Assembly (NCBI RefSeq): GCF_963583255.1
Contig: NC_084813.1
Location: forward strand, 22,802,953-22,866,952
DNA from: Pyrus communis
Taxonomy: Eukaryota; Streptophyta; Magnoliopsida; Rosales; Rosaceae
Length of the DNA: 64,000 nucleotides
Direction: 5' to 3'
In this document: positions 32,711 to 42,720 of the stretch, one piece after another
Layout of the letters: every line of letters starts with the position of its first letter
Position numbering within the stretch: position 1 is the first letter of the stretch
The notes under the pieces: generated by a model
The model's input: only the letters and a program-made list of their open reading frames with translations
The model's database searches: none
Told to the model about the DNA's origin: nothing
Translations under genes and position numbers: made by a program

Positions 32711-35383
32711 ATGAAACCCAATCTTGCTCATCTGTTCCTTACCCTGTTTCTGCAAATCATAACCCTACACGTGGCCGGAGACTCACCCTCTGTCTACAAA
32801 CCGGTCGATGACATCACCCTACAGTGCGGCTTTTCCGGCGACCAAGTCAACCAACAGGACGGACGAACTTGGAGTGGCGATATCAACTCAAAATTCTTCC
32901 CCTCCCAAGCAGCTGTCAGCTCATCCGTATTCAAGGCAGCAACCCCGATCTCCTCCTCCAGCCAAGTGCCTTACACCACAGCTCGGCTCTCTCGCTCCGA
33001 ATTTACGTACACGTTTCCACTCACCAGCGGCCAAAAGTTCATCCGCTTGTACTTCTACCCCACTTCCTACGCCGTCGAGTTCGACCGATCTAAATCCCTC
33101 TTCTCAGTCGAAGCCGGCGGCTTTACCCTTCTCCGCGACTTCAACGCCTCCGTCACCGCCGACGCTTCCTCGTCGGAGACAGTATCAAGGGAGTTCTGTC
33201 TCAACATTGCATCCGAACAGAGCTTGAACATCACGTTCACTCCGAGTAGAGCAAGTCCAGATGCCTATGCCTTCATCAATGGAATCGAAATCGTGTCCAT
33301 GCCCGACAATCTTTATTACACTCCGCCGCAAAGCGCAGATGGGGCTGTTCTCGTAGGCAGCATAAACCCGTATCCGATCGAAAATAACACCGCCATGGAG
33401 ATGGTCTACCGGATCAACGTCGGCGGATCTCAGCTCTCGTTCAATCAGGACACTGGAATCTACAGAAACTGGGATGGTATTCAAGTGGAGGACAAGTATT
33501 TGGACGATTTGAGTAAAAATTTTAGTGTTCTGCCGCAAAACAGTAGTATTGAGCTTGACTTTTCGGAAATTCCGAAGTACTCTGCTCCGGAAGAAGTTTA
33601 CCGAACCGGTCGGTCGATGGGGTGGAACAAAACCATAAACAAGAGCTATAATCTCACCTGGGGGTTTCCGGTAGATTCTATGTTTAATTACTTTATTCGG
33701 CTTCATTTTTGTGAGTTCGAAGGTGATGTTACATTGCCCAGGGACCGGCTTTTTCAAATCTTCATCGCCAATCAGACGGCGGAGCCGATGGCGGATGTAA
33801 TCACGTGGAGCCGCGGTAATGGGAAGCCGGTGTACAAGGACTACGTCGTTTTCGTGCCTGCAGGCGCAGGAAGTAAAAAGAAAGTTCATCTCTTTCTTGC
33901 ATTGCAAGCCACCCCAAAAGATTGGTTGACGAAGTACAACGATGCAATCTTGAACGGACTCGAGATCTTCAAGCTCAGTGATTCAAAGAGGAATCTCGCC
34001 GGACCAAACCCCGACCCGCCTCTCGAAATAGCTCAGCCAGCGCGCCCCAAAGTTTCCGACAAGAAATCGATTCCTCTGCTTGCCATCATCGCCGGTGTAG
34101 TTTCAGGTGTGTTTGTTCTAGGCTCTGTGTTCGGATTTTTGGTTTTCCGGAGAGGAAGAAAAGTCAAGGACTCAAGCTCCGGGCAAGGAACAAAGTGGGG
34201 TCCATTTTCTTTTTCGACGACCAAGTCAACCAAGACTCGCGGCTCTTCTTTACCGTCCGATTTGTGTCGCTACTTTTCACTGGCGGAGATCAAAGCCGCC
34301 ACCCAAGACTTCGACAGTGTTTTCATTATTGGCGTCGGCGGTTTCGGACACGTCTACAAAGGAAATGTCAACATGGATGGTGGATTGCGCCCTGTTGCAA
34401 TCAAGCGGCTGAAATCGCAGTCGTCGCAGGGAGCTCACGAGTTCAAGACGGAGATCGACATGCTATCCCAGCTCCGCCACGTCCATCTGGTGCCGCTCAT
34501 CGGGTACTGTATGGACGACGGCGAGATGATCTTGGTGTACGACTACATGGCGCATGGGACCCTCCGCGACCATCTCTACAATACCGATAATCCGCCTCTA
34601 CCGTGGGATCAACGGCTACAGATTTGTATCGGGGCGGCGCGTGGGTTGCACTACCTTCACACAGGGGCGAAGTACATGATCATTCATCGAGACGTAAAGA
34701 GCACAAATATCTTATTGGATGAGAAATGGGTGGCCAAAGTTTCAGATTTTGGACTTTCGAAAATGGGGTCCGCTACCGTGTCTCAGACCCATATCAGCAC
34801 GGTGGTGAAGGGTAGTTTCGGATATTTGGACCCTGAATACTATCGCCGTCAACAATTGACGGAGAAGTCTGACGTATACTCATTTGGTGTAGTGTTGTGT
34901 GAAGTACTGTGTGCGAGGCCAGCTTTGATTCGTACGGCGGAGAAAAAGCAAATGAGTTTGGCTGAGTGGACTAAAATCTGTCACCAGAATGGGAAACTTG
35001 ATCAGATCATAGATCCGAGCTTGAGGGGTAAGATTGGAAATGCATGTTTGAAAAAGTACGTTGAGATTGCGGTGAGTTGTATGCATGACAGTGGAATCGA
35101 ACGACCGTCAATGAATGATGTTGTGTGGGGGCTTGAGTTTGCTCTACAGCTTCAGCAGAGCGTTGGAGGGGATTCAAATTCGAACGATGAAATGGGCAGT
35201 GGAGATGACGTTGAGAGTGTGACTAGGAGCGATGTAGGGTTTATTAGCTGGGAGGAGTCGTCGGACTTGGAGAAGAGCAGGGTGAGCAAGACTAGTAGTG
35301 ATCATAATTCTACTACTAATGATTCGATTAAAGGAATGTCTGGGACTGTCTTCTCTGAGATCAACGATCCCAATGGAAGGTGA
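32711..35383 (+). CDS. FERONIA-type malectin-like receptor kinase (CrRLK1L), intact
   Basis: An uninterrupted 890-residue protein, close to the length of Arabidopsis FERONIA. Signal peptide at about 1-23 (MKPNLAHLFLTLFLQIITLH). Malectin-like ectodomain at about 25-420 (LQCGFSGD, SEFTYTF, FIRLYFYP, AYAFINGIEI, ALEMVYRINVGG-type MEMVYRI, YRNWDG, YNLTW, RLHFCEF, LNGLEIFKL), then a proline-rich linker. Membrane span at about 455-480. Kinase: GVGGFG 541-546, lysine 565, HRDVK from 659, DFG 679-681, LDPEYY near 707. The C-tail is longer than in its neighbours (serine-rich, to SEINDPNGR). All catalytic residues are present, so it should be an active RD kinase. Family members bind RALF peptides with GPI-anchored co-receptors and monitor the cell wall; its own ligand cannot be inferred. 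Single exon, as is usual. Best candidate for the functional copy. Confidence 0.93.
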   Translation: MKPNLAHLFLTLFLQIITLHVAGDSPSVYKPVDDITLQCGFSGDQVNQQDGRTWSGDINSKFFPSQAAVSSSVFKAATPISSSSQVPYTTARLSRSEFTYTFPLTSGQKFIRLYFYPTSYAVEFDRSKSLFSVEAGGFTLLRDFNASVTADASSSETVSREFCLNIASEQSLNITFTPSRASPDAYAFINGIEIVSMPDNLYYTPPQSADGAVLVGSINPYPIENNTAMEMVYRINVGGSQLSFNQDTGIYRNWDGIQVEDKYLDDLSKNFSVLPQNSSIELDFSEIPKYSAPEEVYRTGRSMGWNKTINKSYNLTWGFPVDSMFNYFIRLHFCEFEGDVTLPRDRLFQIFIANQTAEPMADVITWSRGNGKPVYKDYVVFVPAGAGSKKKVHLFLALQATPKDWLTKYNDAILNGLEIFKLSDSKRNLAGPNPDPPLEIAQPARPKVSDKKSIPLLAIIAGVVSGVFVLGSVFGFLVFRRGRKVKDSSSGQGTKWGPFSFSTTKSTKTRGSSLPSDLCRYFSLAEIKAATQDFDSVFIIGVGGFGHVYKGNVNMDGGLRPVAIKRLKSQSSQGAHEFKTEIDMLSQLRHVHLVPLIGYCMDDGEMILVYDYMAHGTLRDHLYNTDNPPLPWDQRLQICIGAARGLHYLHTGAKYMIIHRDVKSTNILLDEKWVAKVSDFGLSKMGSATVSQTHISTVVKGSFGYLDPEYYRRQQLTEKSDVYSFGVVLCEVLCARPALIRTAEKKQMSLAEWTKICHQNGKLDQIIDPSLRGKIGNACLKKYVEIAVSCMHDSGIERPSMNDVVWGLEFALQLQQSVGGDSNSNDEMGSGDDVESVTRSDVGFISWEESSDLEKSRVSKTSSDHNSTTNDSIKGMSGTVFSEINDPNGR

Positions 35384-36533
35384 TGGTTGATTGAGCAACG
35401 TTTTTAATCCGTTAGTGTGGATCTATTAAGCTTGGATTCGAACATATAAATTGTATTAATCTGATATGATATATGCTATAATTTGTCAACAGAATTCGTA
35501 AGTAGTTTTGTTGTTTCTTAAATTATCTGCAATTAAATTTTGAAGTAGTCTAAACAATTAGGTGTTGGTCTTATGGTACTTCTCTTTCAAATGTTGATGG
35601 AGAAGTTAGCTAGGTTGTAGTTGAGAAAAACTTGTATTTTAACTTAAAAATATTTAAATTCTGATAAATACTGAAAAATCACTAAGCCGACACATATGAA
35701 ACACATGCAAAAAGTAAGTGACCCTTTACCACAATGGTGGGAATATGTTAGCCCTTGCTTGACGACGTGAGTTCGAACTTCGTCGGTGACTAATCTAACA
35801 AAATCTATCGTTTGACAAAAAAAAAAAAAAAAAAAAAAAAAAAAACACATACAAAAGCAGTTAATACAACAACAATTAATACATCAATTAGCACAATTAA
35901 TACAGCAACAACTAAGACAATTTGGAAGAATTGTAGGAGAAAAATGAGTTTTGTGTGGATGTTTGAACAAATACATAAGTGTTTATAGAGTTTTTGGGTG
36001 AATTTTGAGTTAAATAATTGTTTTTTTTTTAATTATTTAGCTGTTGGATTTAAATTTGGGTTATTAGATTTTTTTTTTTTTTTTACCATTCAATTTGATT
36101 ATATTCGATATCAATCGTTAGATTTAATAAATCTATAAATATAAAACAAAAACATTAACTAAATTGAATGTGGACCATTCGATAACTAATGGTCCATTTG
36201 AATTTCAACCGTTGGTTAACCAAAAGAGTCGTTGAGCTCAATTTTCTTAGCAGACAAGGGGTAGACACACCCAAGTGTTGTACTTTGCAGCATTAATGTT
36301 GGCTGTAGAACGTGCTTCATGTGGCAGGCATGAATTTGGCAACTTGTCGTCCAACTTCATGTCTTCCACTAGCACAAATGAGTTCCCCACTAACCCAGAC
36401 TTAAGCTGGTCGGAATTTGTCCCATTTTTGAGTTTTAACCCAAAATCGAAAATTGGCCCAAGGGTTGGAATGAAATTTTGGGGTTGGGGGGGAGGGGGAA
36501 TAAAATTTTTATGACTTACTCCAAGGTTGGAGT
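35384..36533. other. 3' flank of the 890-aa receptor gene
   Basis: AT-rich, non-coding. It holds one SINE (35713-35844). 36241-36520 has GC-richer sequence resembling the left window edge but no convincing gene. Short G runs at 36480-36500. Confidence 0.5.
35713..35844 (+). mobile_element. tRNA-derived SINE with 13-bp target duplication
   Basis: ATGGTGGGAATATG resembles an A box and TGAGTTCGAACTTC a good B box of polymerase III. A tail of about 28 A residues ends it. The flanks ACACATGCAAAA (about 35701-35712) and ACACATACAAAA (35845-35856) are direct repeats with one mismatch, as expected from LINE-assisted insertion. Confidence 0.75.
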
Positions 36534-37433
36534 TAGAGATGGGCAATGGTTATGGTGGGCAAGTAACAACGGTTATTTACGCATAACTGTTTATACTCAT
36601 ACCCGCATAATCGTTTACCCGTTGGGTAATTGCCTTAACAGTTATACCCATACCCATAACCGTTTATAAACAGTTAACCATATCCATAATCGCGTACTTA
36701 TTTAACCATAACCATTTCGTTTATCCGTTTACCCGTTTTTTAATCCGTTTATCTTTTGTTTTTTTTTTTTTTTTTTTTTAACCTATCTTTTTACTTGTCT
36801 GCATGTTTTTTTTAACCTTGAAAATTAAAAAATTACTTACAACATTTAATCCCAACATATATGTTATAATACATAACAACATATTTTTTGACGTGAAGAA
36901 AACCTTAAATTATACGTCTCGCTGATCATGTCAAACATTTATAAGGTTTACCTTTTTGAATGAAGTCTAAATGTTTGATAATGAACCCTTAGGTCACTTT
37001 TAGTGTTTAAAATCGAATTAGGATATCTTCATGATTATTTCATCTTCCACTATTCTACTTTTAACTTGCACAAATTTTAAAGTTAGTATCCATTTCTTTC
37101 TTACGCATGCATCAAATCTAAATAATTGTTCAATCAAGTTCAATCAGACACCGGACAAACCCAAGCATTGAATAGAATCCGCAGGAATCATGAATTTTCC
37201 TAACAAATCACCTAATCAGATTAATAACAAACTTGAAGTATTCCTGAATTATTAATAGGTGCCCATTTATAACCGCAATTAATACTCATAACCATCTATT
37301 TAAATTGCACGGGTAAAATAGTACACCTATAATCGTTTATTTATCTAAACAGTTATCCATAACCATAATAGTGAATTTTAATTAGACGGGTAACTGCAGT
37401 TACCCTTAACCGTGGGTGTTTTATCCATCCCTA
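36534..37433. mobile_element. hAT-like non-autonomous element
   Basis: Ends TAGAGATGGGCAA and TTATCCATCCCTA are imperfect inverted repeats. The 8-base flanks GTTGGAGT and ATTGGAAC agree at six of eight positions. The interior is full of TAACCGTTTACCC/TTACCCGTTGGG phrases and carries no gene. These ends are typical of hAT MITE-type elements. Confidence 0.6.
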
Positions 37434-38378
37434 ATTGGAACTGGCCTAAGGAAATTGAATTTAATTAATATGATGCAATAGGTACACACAAGTTAGTGCA
37501 TCAATTCCATAAATGTCAATTCTTTAAGAAACTTCCAAGTATAGCAAAGCAGACTCGCAACTTTACCGAAATACCCTCACATGCTCAAGAGAAATCACAA
37601 GTTCTAATCTAGAAGCTGCTCTTTTACTACAGTCCGTATGGATGCAAAGCCATTGTTCTATTATCCAAGGAACAACTTTATTCGAGAAAAAAAACTACAA
37701 TGTCTTACAATTTATAATCAAGCAAAATAAAAAAATTTAAATTCAAATTACTGAGTTGCCTAAATCGTGAAAGGGATACGAATTTGTTTACCAAATGAAA
37801 GATTCTTGATTGATGCTTGATCAAAATTGCGTTTTTATGCCTTGAGATGAAATGGACATTCACTTCTGAGCTCACCCTTTTTATTTCCGCAGAAATTTTT
37901 GACATAGATAAGGTACGTGTTTAGTTTATAAAAGGAGAATCATTGATCTTTTTGTTTTTTATTTTTTTAGTACATCGATATTTTTATACTAAAAGGAGGG
38001 AGAGTTCGGCTAAGGCACACAATAGGCAGCTTAATTTGAAAAGAAATTATGAGCACTTTATCAATATGAATTGGAAAAGAAACAATCTTTCAAATTTTGT
38101 TAAAATTGAAGATAAAAATGAATTAGTCGTGAAGGAATATTATCCCCTCCAAATTAAGTTAAATATCCCGATCAATACATTAAGGATGCTTAATTTTCAA
38201 GTGTGCAGAAAGAATGAGTGAAGCACAAACATCTCGAGTGCATATTCAAAGATCATGCTTAATTCAGCGTGTAGTAGAGCTTCGACATCAACAACATGCT
38301 AAAAACTTAAAGGTCAATTTCGGGTGGATGATATATTAATGGAAGAGATTGAATCTCTACATGTGGTTGATAGACCTT
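37434..38378. other. Intergenic AT-rich DNA
   Basis: An open frame of 92 codons at 37943-38221 is lysine/asparagine-rich. It matches nothing I recognise and I do not call it a gene. Confidence 0.45.
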
Positions 38379-38505
38379 CACTCCTATTCTTGTACTCCTG
38401 GGGTTGAGGTACTTGGTTAGGGAGTATGATTCTTTTTCCTCCTATTCTTGTACTCCTGAGGTTGAGGTAGTCAGTTTAGGAGTACGATTTCCTTCCCTCC
38501 TATTC
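38379..38505. repeat. Short tandem repeat, period about 58 bp
   Basis: CTCCTATTCTTGTACTCCTG(G/A)GGTTGAGGTA recurs at 38382 and 38440, with a third partial unit ending near 38505. About two and a quarter units. Non-coding. Confidence 0.7.
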
Positions 38506-38507
38506 GC

Positions 38508-38690
38508 ATCAAGCAGCAACTATCACATCCATATTCAAACAAGCACCTTCGGCATCGTCTTCCATCCGCAAAGTTCCATGCTCCACACATCACAGATTTA
38601 TCACTCCGATTTTACTTGCAGAATATTTAACCTCACTACTTCCGGCCAAAGCTATTTGTGTCGTTCATTGGGAACCAAGCAAAATATTTA
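38508..38690 (+). pseudogene. Receptor ectodomain fragment
   Basis: CATCAAGCAGCAACTATCACATCC and following bases match the linker of 39130-39180. A degenerate VP(Y).TTH.. S.FT stretch and TTSGQ-like sequence (CACTACTTCCGGCCAAAG) follow, equivalent to SEFTYRF..GQK of intact receptors. Frames are broken and no start is present. Confidence 0.55.
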
Positions 38691-39009
38691 ACTCGGGTGT
38701 GTTATCCCGTAGTCAAGAACACAAGTCTTAAGTAAAAGTGTACACATCATGACAGGAAGATACATCCATCCAATGTGATAGAGGAAAAGGAATGGAAATT
38801 GCTCAAGCGATGCTTCAGCGCAAGTCTCTTCTATGCAAAGACTTTGAACAAACCCTGGCTGACTCTTCTTGTTTACCTTTCCTTGTTTGTATTTGCACAC
38901 CATTGTCACCCTATTGTACGTCCACCATGCATGGACTTAAAAATAAGTTGCGCTATTCTTCATATTGCCAATTGGTTCTATGATGGAACATTAACTTTCT
39001 TTAGGAGAT

Positions 39010-39300
39010 ATGCCAACGATCTACACTCCAGTGGAAGATATCACCATAAAATGTGGTTATTCCAGCAGCATATTCGATCGGTATGATAAACGAAATTGGA
39101 ATGGAGACACTTACTCAAACATTTCCCCTTTAGAAGCACACCAAGCAGCTGGTATCACATCCATATCCAAAGCACCACCTTCAATGTTGTCGTCCTCCGT
39201 CCGCCAAGTGCCATACACCACAACACATTATTCTCGCTCCGATTTTACTTACAGAGGAGGAGCTGCTCATAGAACTGATGCAAATAACAATTTTGGTTAG
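39010..39300 (+). pseudogene. Receptor N-terminal ectodomain fragment
   Basis: An open stretch reads IYTPVEDITIKCGYSSSIFD, NWNGDTYSNISPLEAHQAAG, RQVPYTTTHYSRSDFTYRGG, then diverges and stops. It covers about 85 residues of the first malectin-like half. No signal peptide is in frame and no kinase follows. It is better preserved than its partner at 850-1120, with which it shares both flanks. Confidence 0.75.
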
Positions 39301-39677
39301 CACAAAAGTCCTTCTTTTCTACATCAAGGGCCAACGCTGATCTGAAGAATTTGATGATGATGTGACAATAAACACACAAGTAAATAATAAGAGATTTTTC
39401 TGTATCTCCAGAAAGGTGGTATTATTTCTCCAACCACATCCTCTAATTGAATTGACAAGAACCGCGTACCATGCCAAGAAGATACACATCGAGTGACTCA
39501 TTCTTCACCGCACAAAGACTTTGTGTAGACTTGTAGCTAAGCAAGATATTAAAGTGATCATTCACAGAAATACAATGCGAATAGGCAGTGTAAACGGCCT
39601 CATCAAGAGACCAAATTCCAGTGAGAAAATTAGTTAAACAGGCAACACCTCACCCTTTCTATGTTTTTCTTACAACC

Positions 39678-42068
39678 ATGAAGAACCCCAACAACAAACA
39701 CCCTAATAAAACTCTCACTCCTTTTCTCCTTCCCCTTTTTTTCCACACGATAACCATGTGCATGGCCGGGGACTCGCTGCCAATCTACGTTCCGTCTGAA
39801 CAAATCAAACTTCAATGTGGCTCTTCCACTTCCGAAGTCAGCCAAGACTCCAAATATTGGGGTGGAGATATTGACACAATTTTTTTTCCATTCGGGGCAG
39901 CTGGTAACAAATCCATATTCAAAGAAGCACCTTCTCCCCCTTCTTCCGGCCAAGCGTCTTACAGGATAGCGTCTTACAGCACAGCAAGGCTTTCCCGCCT
40001 TGAATTTACCTACACATTTCCACTCTCTTCCGGCCCAAAGTTCCTCCGCTTGTATTTCTACCCAGCTTCATATGGCCCTAACTTCGACCGATCCCAAGCC
40101 CTCTTCTTAGTCAAAGTCGTTGGCTTTATCTTTACTACACTTCACCCCAGAGCCCAGATGGGGTTGCTTATGTAGGCAGCGAAAACACGATTCGCATCGA
40201 GAATAACACTGCTCTGGAGATGGTGTACCGAATCAATATCGGTGACGAAAGGCAGATCTATTTCGATCACAATACTGGTATGGACCGTCAGTGGGATAGT
40301 TTGGAACTCGAGTAAAACTACCTAGACGATTTAAGTAGGAAGTATAGTGTTTTACCGCTAAACAATAGCGTTCAGCTTAACTTTTCTGAAATACCAGAGT
40401 ACTCTGCACCGAAAGAAGTTTACCAAACCGGCCGTTCAATGGGCATGAACAAGACCATAAACAAGAGCTACAATCTTACCTGGACATTCCCTGTGGATTC
40501 AATGTTTGCTTACTTGGTTAGGCTTCATTTTTGTGAGTTTGAAGGTGATGTTACGATGCCCAGAGACAGGCTATTTCATATCTACATCTCCAATCAATCC
40601 GTTGATCAAATGGCAGATATAATCACATGGAGCGGTGGAAATGGAGGACCAGTGTACAAAGACTACGTTGTGTTCATGTCGGGGGACCCTGCAATCCTGA
40701 AGAAAGTCAATCTCTTTCTTGCACTTGAAGCAAGCAAGAAGGATTGGTTGACTAATTACAACGACGCAATCTTAAACGGACTCGAAATGTTCAAACTCAG
40801 TGCAAATCAGAATCTCGCCGGACCAAGCCCCAACCCACCTCCTATAGCCCCAGCAAAAGGGACACCATCAAAACCTAGCACCAGATCGGGGACACCATCA
40901 AAACCTAACACCAGATCAAGAACTCATTTGCTTGCCACGGTTGTCGGTGTAGCTTGCGGAACACTTGGACTCTCTGTCCTTGGGTTCTTGGTTTTTAGGC
41001 GGCGGCAGAAAGTCAAGGGCACTGCCTCAGATGGGTCATCATCTTTACCAACACTTTTGTGTCGTTACTTTTCACTGGTGGAGATCAAAGCCGCCACCCA
41101 AAACTTCAGCCAGAGTTTCATTGTTGGTGTTGGCGGCTTCAGTCATGTGTACAAAGGGCATATCGACGGCGGGGCCACTCCTGTTGCGATCAAACGGCTG
41201 AAACCCGAGTCATCGCAAGGAGCCCACGAGTTCAAGACGGAAATCGAGATGCTTTCACAACTCAGACACCGTCATTTGGTGTCTCTCATTGGGTATTGTA
41301 CTGATAAAAATGAGATGATTTTGGTGTATGATTACATGACACGTGGGACACTTGCTGACCATCTCTACCACACCGACAACCCACCTCTCCTGGGGACAAC
41401 GGCTCCAAATTTGCATTGGCGCCGCGCGAGGGTTACGCTACCTTCACAGTGATGCCCAGGGCACTATCATCCACCGTGATGTGAAGAGCACAAATATTTT
41501 ATTGGATGAGAAATGGGTGGCCAAGGTTTCGGATTTTGGATTGTCGAAAATGGGCACGACCACCATGTCCAAGACCCACATCAGCACAGTCGTGAAAGGC
41601 AGTTTTGGGTATCTTGACCCAGAATACTACCGACGTCAACAACTGACGACGAAGTCCGATGTGTACTCTTTCGGTGTAGTCTTGTGTGAAGTACTGTGTG
41701 CAAGACCAGCTGTGGTGGATGCAGCGGAGACGAGGCAAATGAACTTGGCTGAGTGGACCAAGAGCTGTCATCGCGATGGGGAACTTGATCTAATCCTCGA
41801 TCCGAACATGAAGGGTAAGATTGAAACCGAGTGTTTGAACAAGTATGTGGAAATTGCTATGAGTTGCATCAATGACAGTGGGATGGAAAGGCCGTTAATG
41901 AACGACGTTGTGAAGGGGCTTGAGTTTGCGTTGCAGCTACATCAAAACCGTGGTGAAAGGAACAACAAGGATGCCTTCGTTAACGTGCTAGATTGTGCTA
42001 CGAACGAATCCGTTCAGTGCATATCTGAGACGATCTTCTCAGAGATCAATGATCCGAATGGGAGATGA
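39678..42068 (+). pseudogene. CrRLK1L receptor kinase pseudogene (paralogue of 11012-14256)
   Basis: The start at 39678 (MKNPNNKHPNKT) and signal peptide are sound, and the frame is open to LFLVKVVGF. There about 200 bases are missing: GGCTTTA joins directly to TCTTTACTACACTTC, so most of the first malectin-like half is lost and the frame shifts to a stop at 40175. A further TAA at about 40314 follows LELE. From 40317 the frame is open through the second ectodomain half, a linker with a 30-base tandem duplication (GTPSKPSTRS, GTPSKPNTRS), the membrane span and the kinase N-lobe. A 2-bp loss near 41388 (CCTCTCCTGGGG) shifts the frame before the catalytic loop. HRDVK, DFG and the tail to SEINDPNGR remain readable in the new frame. 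At least three disabling changes. Confidence 0.9.
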
Positions 42069-42720
42069 TGGGCAACATTAGAGTAATCTGGGTAGACTAA
42101 AAGGCTATGGGTAAGCCTGACCATGATATGAGTATGTTTTTTCTTATCTATTGTGTTCGAACCCAATTGAATGCTGAATCACTTGCAATGCCTGCCATTG
42201 CGTTATTTCTTAACTATAGTTTTTTCTTAACTATTTCTACAAACAAACTGCACTTACGACTACACAATTGCGGGAGAAACTTAAAAGTGCTTCTAGATAG
42301 AAGCGTTTTCCAAACAAGCACATGCCGAGTGCTTCTCCAAAAAGCACTCCCAAGCCTTTTTCCAAGAAACACACTGATTTTAGTAAAACCTTGTGTATTT
42401 TTAATAAAAGCACTTGTCAACAAAAGTGCTTACGAAAACAGTTTCATACGATCCCCAATTTGGCTGGAATATGCTCCATTACAATTTCCGGACAAGGGAA
42501 TTTTCCTGATAAATGCAACAGAAGTTACCAATGATATAAGCAGTAGATCATCATTTTGCAAGAGTACAATGTTATACCATTTGTAACCAACACGAGACTA
42601 TTTTCCTGTCAAAATTTTCAAAACATTTGATCCTATTCCGAAATAACAGGGAATCAATAACAGTCGTTCGTTCAAACTCTCGTAAGTCAATCAAGCACCT
42701 ACATTAAGATCCGTAAGTTT
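42069..42720. other. Convergent intergenic region (paralogue of 14257-14821)
   Basis: The same AAGTGCTT/AAGCACTT inverted phrases recur around 42283-42432. It carries about 70 extra bases near 42556-42630 compared with the other copy. No gene. Confidence 0.45.

Noticed and set aside
36275..36514. Plus-strand open frame of 79 codons resembling the left window edge.
   Set aside because: Similarity is limited to about 45 bases of non-coding-looking sequence, and no protein family is recognised.
37943..38221. Open frame of 92 codons.
   Set aside because: Low-complexity K/N/L composition, no family recognised, no supporting context. It could be a decayed element.
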